Shown here one piece after another: positions 53,262-57,632 of a stretch of 57,632 bases of DNA (position 1 is the stretch's first letter; each line of letters starts with the position of its first letter). A model generated the notes under the pieces. That model searched no databases. It had not been told where the DNA came from and saw nothing but the letters and a program-made list of their open reading frames with translations. A program made the translations under genes and the position numbers. This DNA comes from Comamonadaceae bacterium (GTDB taxonomy: Bacteria > Pseudomonadota > Gammaproteobacteria > Burkholderiales > Burkholderiaceae_C): assembly GCA_947448885.1 (NCBI GenBank), contig CANFPJ010000008.1, positions 1 to 57,632 on the forward strand. Direction: 5' to 3'.

Positions 53262-55034
53262 TCAGGGAATGACTTCTGGGGTTAAAGCTTGAATCGCTTG
53301 GTAGTTGGTCAAAAACACCTGGCCATTCAGATGCTGCAAGAAGGCAGTGGTGCTCAGCTTGTCCATCACCGGCCCTTTGATTTCTGAGAAGTGCAGGGCG
53401 ATGCCTGAGTCTTTCAAACGGCTGGCAATCGCCTCCAAGCTCTCTAAGGCACTGGCGTCAATGTCGTTCACCGCCGAGCATTGCAGCAACACGTGTTGCA
53501 ACTCGGGGCGGGTCGCCACCTCGGCGTTGATGCGGTCTTCAATGCCCCGCGCATTGGCGAAGAACATGCTGGCGTCTACCCGCAGGCATACCAGCTTGGG
53601 ACTCACCAACACATCGTGGCGCAGCACATTGCGAAAATGCTCGGTGCCCGGCACCAAACCAACGGTGGCGATGTGCGGTCGGCTGGCCCGCAACAAAAAC
53701 AGCGCCAAAGACACCAACACGCCCAAGACCAAACCGCTTTCCACACCCACCAGCAAGGTGGCCAGCAAGGTGGTGGCCACCGCCATGAAGTCGAGTTTGG
53801 AGAAGCGCCAAGTGGATTTCAAAATACCGAAGTCCACCAGCGACAACACCGCCACGATGATGGTGGCCGCCAAGGTGGCCTGCGGCAAATAAAACAAAGC
53901 GGGGGTTAAAAACAGCGAGGCCAAGGTGATGCCCACCGCGGTGAACACACCTGCTGCAGGTGTGACGGCACCAGCGTCAAAATTGACCACCGAGCGGGCA
54001 AAACCACCTGTCACGGGAAAGCCGCCGGTGAAAGCCGCTGACAAATTGCTGGCGCCCAAGGCCACCAACTCTTGGTCGGGCTCGATGCGTTGGCGCCGTT
54101 TGGCGGCCAAGGTTTGGCCCACCGACACCGACTCCACAAAACCCACGACGCTGATGAGCAATGCAGGAACCAACAGCTCTTGCCAGAGCGCCCAATCCCA
54201 CAAAGGTGCTGTGAGGGGCGGCAAGCCTTGCGGCACCGTGCCCACCAACTTCATGCCTTGGCCCTGCCAATCGAGCGACCATGCCAAAACCGTTGTCAAG
54301 GCAATCGCCACCACGGGACCAGCTTTGGCCAGCACATCGGCCAACTTCGGTTTCAAACCTGCCGAGATGAGCAAAGGCTTCAAGCCCTTGCGCACCCAAA
54401 ATAAAAACGCCGTGGCGGCAATGCCCACGCCCAGCGTCAGCAGATGAATGTTCGAGGTTTGGTGCAACAGCGAAGACAGCAACTCGACAAAGTTATGGCC
54501 CTCGGCTTTCACGCCCATGAGTGTCTTCATTTGGCTCAGGGCTATCAGCAAACCCGAGGCCGAGATGAAACCCGAAATCACCGGATGGCTTAAAAAGTTC
54601 GCCAAGAAACCCAGCCGCAACACACCCATGATCAGCAACATACCGCCCGACAAAAACGCCAAGGTGATCGCCACTTGCCAATACGCATAGGTGCCAGCGG
54701 CGGCGTGTTCGGCCACCGCAGCGGCTGTCATCAGCGAGACCACCGCCACAGGGCCCACCGCCAACACTCTGCTACTGCCCAACACCGCATACAGCAGCAA
54801 AGGGGCGACGCTGGCGTACAAACCCACCTCGGGCGGCAGTCCCGCTAGCAAGGCATAGGCCAAGCTTTGCGGGATCAGCATGATGGTGACGATGAGGGCG
54901 GCCACCAAGTCGCTGGTGAAGGTTTCGCGGTTGTAAGTTCGACCCCATGCCAGGATGGGTAGGCTGGGCAACCCATGCCATGGGGTTCGGGGTGCCACTA
55001 GCGATTTTGCAGGGGCCTCGACAGTGCGCATCAT
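53262..55034 (-). CDS. SulP family anion transporter with STAS domain
   Basis: A 590-residue SLC26/SulP transporter. The membrane domain has LVAALIVTIMLIPQSLAYALLAGLPPEVGLYASVAPLLLYA (the SulP signature) and FVESVSVGQTLAAKRRQRIEPDQELVALGASN; the C-terminal STAS domain spans about residues 465-585. Substrates in the family are sulfate, bicarbonate and other anions. It starts 22 bases after the second YeeE/YedE gene, so it is probably the last gene of the bigR operon, suggesting export or uptake of an oxidised sulfur anion. The alternative ATG is 55031. Confidence 0.9.
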   Translation of the reverse strand: MMRTVEAPAKSLVAPRTPWHGLPSLPILAWGRTYNRETFTSDLVAALIVTIMLIPQSLAYALLAGLPPEVGLYASVAPLLLYAVLGSSRVLAVGPVAVVSLMTAAAVAEHAAAGTYAYWQVAITLAFLSGGMLLIMGVLRLGFLANFLSHPVISGFISASGLLIALSQMKTLMGVKAEGHNFVELLSSLLHQTSNIHLLTLGVGIAATAFLFWVRKGLKPLLISAGLKPKLADVLAKAGPVVAIALTTVLAWSLDWQGQGMKLVGTVPQGLPPLTAPLWDWALWQELLVPALLISVVGFVESVSVGQTLAAKRRQRIEPDQELVALGASNLSAAFTGGFPVTGGFARSVVNFDAGAVTPAAGVFTAVGITLASLFLTPALFYLPQATLAATIIVAVLSLVDFGILKSTWRFSKLDFMAVATTLLATLLVGVESGLVLGVLVSLALFLLRASRPHIATVGLVPGTEHFRNVLRHDVLVSPKLVCLRVDASMFFANARGIEDRINAEVATRPELQHVLLQCSAVNDIDASALESLEAIASRLKDSGIALHFSEIKGPVMDKLSTTAFLQHLNGQVFLTNYQAIQALTPEVIP

Positions 55035-55056
55035 GGGGCCCCCAGCGAATGGGTGT

Positions 55057-55521
55057 TCATGCCGCAGTTGCTTGGGCTTTGCGTGGTGCGTGAATAAAGC
55101 GATCCAACAATTCATAGCCCACCATGCCTGCCAGCATGGCCGCCACAAACAGCAGCGCTTTGGGTTGGCCGGCGGCCATGGACACGAGGGCGGGGCCGGG
55201 GCAAAACCCGGCAATGCCCCAGCCTGCGCCAAACATCAGGCTGCCAATGACCAAGCGCCGATCGATGACTTGGCTGTTGGGCAAGCGCAGCAGACCGCCC
55301 AAAAAGTTCACCGTTCTTTTCTTGGCCAAGCTGAAAGCAAAAAAGCCCACTGCGATGGCCCCGCCCATGACCAGCGCCAGGGACGGGTCCCAGCTGCCCA
55401 ACAGGTCTAAAAATCCGATCACTTTGCCCGGGTCGGTCATGCCGGAGAGGATCAGGCCCAGGCCAAAGAGCAGGCCGACCAAAAATTCGCTGATGCGGTG
55501 GATGGTGTTGTTCTGATTCAT
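55057..55521 (-). CDS. YeeE/YedE-type membrane protein, second half (DUF6691)
   Basis: A 154-residue membrane protein with four helices. FLVGLLFGLGLILSGMTDPGKVIGFLDLLGSWDPSLALVMGGAI and the GAGWGIAGFCPGPALVSMAAG segment with a conserved cysteine match the C-terminal half of YeeE/YedE thiosulfate transporters. It lies nine bases after its partner and they probably assemble as two halves. Such paired genes accompany bigR/blh sulfur operons in other bacteria. Confidence 0.88.
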   Translation of the reverse strand: MNQNNTIHRISEFLVGLLFGLGLILSGMTDPGKVIGFLDLLGSWDPSLALVMGGAIAVGFFAFSLAKKRTVNFLGGLLRLPNSQVIDRRLVIGSLMFGAGWGIAGFCPGPALVSMAAGQPKALLFVAAMLAGMVGYELLDRFIHAPRKAQATAA

Positions 55522-55530
55522 GGCGGACCC

Positions 55531-55968
55531 TTAAAGGACGTGTCGAACGATGTAAACGATGAAAAAGCCAGCACCCATGAAGCTCAGGGTGGCGACCAAG
55601 GAGCGCGGCGACAGGCGCGAGAGGCCGCAAACACCGTGGCCACTGGTGCAGCCTGAGGCGTAGCGGGTGCCAATGCCCACCAGCAAACCGGCCGCAATCA
55701 CCGTCCAAAAACCAGCGTCAATGCGTGGCTCTGAGGCCAGTCCGGCAGGTGCCAGGGCCATGAACACGGTAGGCGCTGCCAACATACCCAAAAGAAATGC
55801 CACGCGCCAGCCGATGTCGCCCACTTTGGGGGGCAGCAGCCCGCCCAAGATGCCGCTGATGCCCAAAATGCGGCCGTTGATCAAAATGAATACGGCAGAG
55901 GCCGCGCCCAGCAGCAAGCCCCCGATGAGCGATGCCCAGGGCGTGAAATGATTCCAGTCGATGTTCAT
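55531..55968 (-). CDS. YeeE/YedE-type membrane protein, first half
   Basis: A 145-residue membrane protein with four helices. [28 protein letters not shown] and [25 protein letters not shown] are the N-terminal-half signature of YeeE/YedE, with the two cysteines and the histidine that handle thiosulfate or persulfide in the full-length family. The start at 55968 overlaps the regulator stop by ATGA and has AGGA upstream. Together with the next gene it forms a split transporter. Confidence 0.9.
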   Translation of the reverse strand: MNIDWNHFTPWASLIGGLLLGAASAVFILINGRILGISGILGGLLPPKVGDIGWRVAFLLGMLAAPTVFMALAPAGLASEPRIDAGFWTVIAAGLLVGIGTRYASGCTSGHGVCGLSRLSPRSLVATLSFMGAGFFIVYIVRHVL

Positions 55969-56294
55969 GGGGTGCTTCCTTCTTGTGGTCCACAAAATTG
56001 TTGAAATAAAACTTCCATGACGGCCATGGCTTGGGGGCTGGCAATTTGGTAGTAAATGTTTTTGCCTTCGCGGCGGGTGACGACCAGCGCTTCGTCGCGC
56101 AACACGGTCAGTTGCTGGGACAAGGTGGGCTGCACGATGCCCAACATCTCTTCCAGCTCGCCCACCCGCTTTTCGCTTTGGGACAGCTGGCACAGCAGCA
56201 TCAGGCGGTCGGGGTTGGAGAGCACTTTCATCAATCGGCAAGCGTTGCTAGCCGATGCTTTCATTTTGTCAAGGTCCAAGGTGGAGGTGTCCAT
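55965..56294 (-). CDS. bigR: BigR/SqrR-type ArsR family persulfide-responsive repressor
   Basis: A 109-residue ArsR-type winged-helix repressor. The DNA-binding core is VGELEEMLGIVQPTLSQQLTVLRDEALVVTRREGKNIYYQI. It has no metal-site CxC motif, but cysteines C35 (LLCQLS) and C101 (QFCGP) are 66 residues apart, the same spacing as the redox cysteine pair in SqrR and BigR that forms a polysulfide bridge and releases DNA. It likely represses its own operon and the divergent hydrolase through the palindrome at 56334-56364. Confidence 0.92.
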   Translation of the reverse strand: MDTSTLDLDKMKASASNACRLMKVLSNPDRLMLLCQLSQSEKRVGELEEMLGIVQPTLSQQLTVLRDEALVVTRREGKNIYYQIASPQAMAVMEVLFQQFCGPQEGSTP

Positions 56295-56331
56295 GGGCAG
56301 TTTTCCTGTTGTAGATCAATAATATGTGAAA

Positions 56332-56366
56332 AGTATATTGACAAACAAAATATTTGTCAATATATT
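56332..56366. promoter_or_regulatory. BigR operator with two overlapping face-to-face promoters
   Basis: TATATTGACAAA (56334-56345) and TTTGTCAATATA (56353-56364) form a perfect 12-bp inverted repeat with a 7-base spacer. Rightward, TTGACA (56338-56343), 17 bases, then TATATT (56361-56366) is a near-consensus sigma70 promoter for the hydrolase gene. Leftward, TTGACA (56360-56355), 17 bases, then TATACT (56337-56332) is another for bigR. Both lie almost wholly inside the palindrome, so one bound repressor dimer would block both and the promoters must compete. Confidence 0.88.
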
Positions 56367-56397
56367 ATCGGAAATCTAATTCAAAAAGGAGTTTTCG

Positions 56398-57273
56398 ATG
56401 AACACCGCTGCTGTCAACCCCCAAGTCCATGGCATTTTTGACCCCGCCACCTGGACCGTCACCTATGTGGTTTACGAAAAACCAGGCTCTGCTTGCGCCA
56501 TCATCGACTCGGTGTTGGACTACGACCCCAAGTCGGGCCGTACCAGCCACCACTCCGCTGACAAAGTTATCGAATTTGTCAAAACCAATAATTTGAAGGT
56601 CGAGTGGATCATGGAAACCCATGCCCATGCCGACCACCTGAGCGCTGCACCATATTTGAAGCAACACTTGGGCGGCAAAACCGCGATTGGCGACCACATC
56701 AGCGGCGTGCAAAAAGTGTTCAAGGGCATCTTCAACATGGAAGCCAGCTTCAAGTTGGACGGCTCGCAGTTCGATCACCTGTTTGCCGATGGTGACGCGA
56801 TCAACGTGGGCGCCCTGACTGGCCACACCCTGTACGTGCCTGGCCACACCCCTGCTTGCGTGGCCTACCACTTTGGCGACGCGGTGTTTGTCGGCGACAC
56901 CCTGTTCATGCCAGACGTGGGCACCGCCCGCTGCGACTTCCCAGGCGGCGACGCCAAAACCTTGTACGCCTCCACCCGCAAAATTTTGAGCCTGCCGCCT
57001 GAGACGCGCTTGTTCATGTGCCACGACTACCCACCGAACGACCGCCCCGTGAACTTCGAGACCACAGTTGCCGAGCAAAAGGCCAAGAACATCCATGTGC
57101 ATGACGGTATCAGCGAAGCCCAGTTTGTGGAGATGCGCACCAAGCGCGATGCCACCTTGGAAATGCCCGTGCTCATCCTGCCGGCGGTGCAAATCAACAT
57201 CCGCGCTGGCGAATTGCCACCCAAGGAAGACAATGGCATTGCTTACGCCAAAATTCCTTTGAATGCTCTTTGA
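56398..57273 (+). CDS. blh: Blh/persulfide-dioxygenase-like metallo-beta-lactamase-fold protein
   Basis: A 291-residue metallo-beta-lactamase-fold protein related to ETHE1 and Blh. The metal motif THAHADH is at residues 74-80 (H75, H77, D79, H80), with further ligands in VPGHTPAC and VGDTLFMPDVGTARCDFPGG. Blh-type enzymes oxidise glutathione persulfide to sulfite in sulfide detoxification. AAAAAGGAG lies seven bases before the ATG, and the strong divergent promoter drives it. Oxidation of persulfide is inferred from family and the bigR neighbour. Confidence 0.9.
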   Translation: MNTAAVNPQVHGIFDPATWTVTYVVYEKPGSACAIIDSVLDYDPKSGRTSHHSADKVIEFVKTNNLKVEWIMETHAHADHLSAAPYLKQHLGGKTAIGDHISGVQKVFKGIFNMEASFKLDGSQFDHLFADGDAINVGALTGHTLYVPGHTPACVAYHFGDAVFVGDTLFMPDVGTARCDFPGGDAKTLYASTRKILSLPPETRLFMCHDYPPNDRPVNFETTVAEQKAKNIHVHDGISEAQFVEMRTKRDATLEMPVLILPAVQINIRAGELPPKEDNGIAYAKIPLNAL

Positions 57274-57286
57274 AAGCTCAGCTGCC

Positions 57287-57632
57287 ATGACCGGTTTCTC
57301 TAATCCCCAAGCCATGTGGGACAAGCGTTTCTCCACGCCCGACTATGTGTTTGGCGAGGAGCCCAACGCCTTTTTGGTGGCGCAAGCCGCTTTGTTGGGT
57401 CAGGGCCGAGCATTGGCTTTGGCTGATGGGGAAGGGCGCAACAGCGTGTGGTTGGCGCAGCAAGGTTTCACCTTGGATGCCTTTGACTTTTCTGCCCCTG
57501 CGGTGGACAAGGCCAAGGCCTTGGCTGCCAAGCAGCATGTGACTGTCAATTTCACTTGCAGCGATTGGCAATCCTTCGATTGGAAAGCTGCGCACTACGA
57601 CTTGGTGGCTGGCATTTTTTTCCAATTCGCCA
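57287..57632 (+). CDS. Class I SAM-dependent methyltransferase, 5' part
   Basis: The first 115 codons of a gene cut by the window end. It begins MTGFSNPQAMWDKRFSTPDYVFGEEPNAFLVAQA, and ALALADGEGRNSVWLAQQGFTLDAFDFS is the SAM-binding region (motif I with the following acidic strand). The start resembles TehB/thiopurine-type small methyltransferases. It lies 13 bases after the blh-like gene in the same direction, so it may belong to the sulfur module, perhaps methylating a thiol or sulfide, but this is only a guess from position. Confidence 0.85.
   Translation, partial: MTGFSNPQAMWDKRFSTPDYVFGEEPNAFLVAQAALLGQGRALALADGEGRNSVWLAQQGFTLDAFDFSAPAVDKAKALAAKQHVTVNFTCSDWQSFDWKAAHYDLVAGIFFQFA

Overview
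The window looks like chromosome of a betaproteobacterium of the order Burkholderiales, most like Comamonadaceae (Limnohabitans/Rhodoferax-type). The grounds are gene content and order: nuoN followed by a NUDIX hydrolase and a DUF1178 gene, a Bug-family binding protein, DUF2783, a zapB-like/zapA/6S RNA unit and a ccoI-S-NOQP-G-H cbb3 cluster. The DNA is GC-rich and tightly packed with many ATGA stop/start overlaps. I saw no tRNA, rRNA, insertion sequence, prophage or CRISPR array. This assignment comes from gene content, not from a database search.

Layout. 1-8514: distal part of the complex I operon (nuoG 3' end, then nuoH to nuoN). 8554-9654: NUDIX ADP-sugar hydrolase and DUF1178 protein. 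9673-18764: a DNA/tRNA/cell-wall maintenance block (miaA, MFS exporter, mutL, dedA, quinone oxidoreductase, amiC, tsaE, queG). It resembles the enterobacterial queG-tsaE-amiB-mutL-miaA superoperon, here interrupted. 18790-30071: a microaerobic respiration island with a universal stress protein, ccoI, ccoS, ccoNOQP, ccoG, ccoH, a small membrane protein, an FNR/ANR regulator, hemN and a COG2836-like membrane protein. FNR boxes lie in front of ccoI/usp and ccoN, and a degenerate one in front of hemN. 30082-36332: a YdiJ-type FAD/Fe-S dehydrogenase, a serine-glyoxylate-type aminotransferase, a Bug binding protein and a TauE exporter.

36378-37141 holds a probable 6S RNA, zapA and a small coiled-coil gene. 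37190-43230 is a cobalamin uptake unit: riboswitch, btuB (conspicuously AT-richer than its surroundings), a substrate-binding protein without signal peptide, a second one with a signal peptide, btuC and btuD. 43280-45543 is a small acyl-CoA cluster (HTD2-like hydratase, CaiB/BaiF CoA-transferase, DUF2783). 45532-52539 holds a beta-hydroxyacid dehydrogenase, nth, a PLP aminotransferase, msrA, a small protein with a six-unit QA repeat, a ZnuD-like TonB receptor and an AEC transporter. 52833-57632 holds a small periplasmic protein and a reactive-sulfur module: SulP transporter, split YeeE/YedE pair and BigR/SqrR-type repressor on the minus strand, with a Blh/persulfide-dioxygenase-like hydrolase divergent from them. 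The window ends inside a methyltransferase gene.

The genes connect in several ways. Complex I and the cbb3 oxidase form a respiratory chain, with the FNR protein (27169-27888) the likely reader of the FNR boxes. HemN supplies heme when oxygen is low, and ccoI/ccoS/ccoG/ccoH build the copper-heme oxidase. QueG (17643-18764) is a cobalamin-dependent enzyme, so the B12 uptake cluster serves at least one enzyme in this window. The most striking regulatory site is 56332-56366: a perfect 12-bp inverted repeat holding two near-consensus sigma70 promoters facing each other, a compact switch for the sulfur module.
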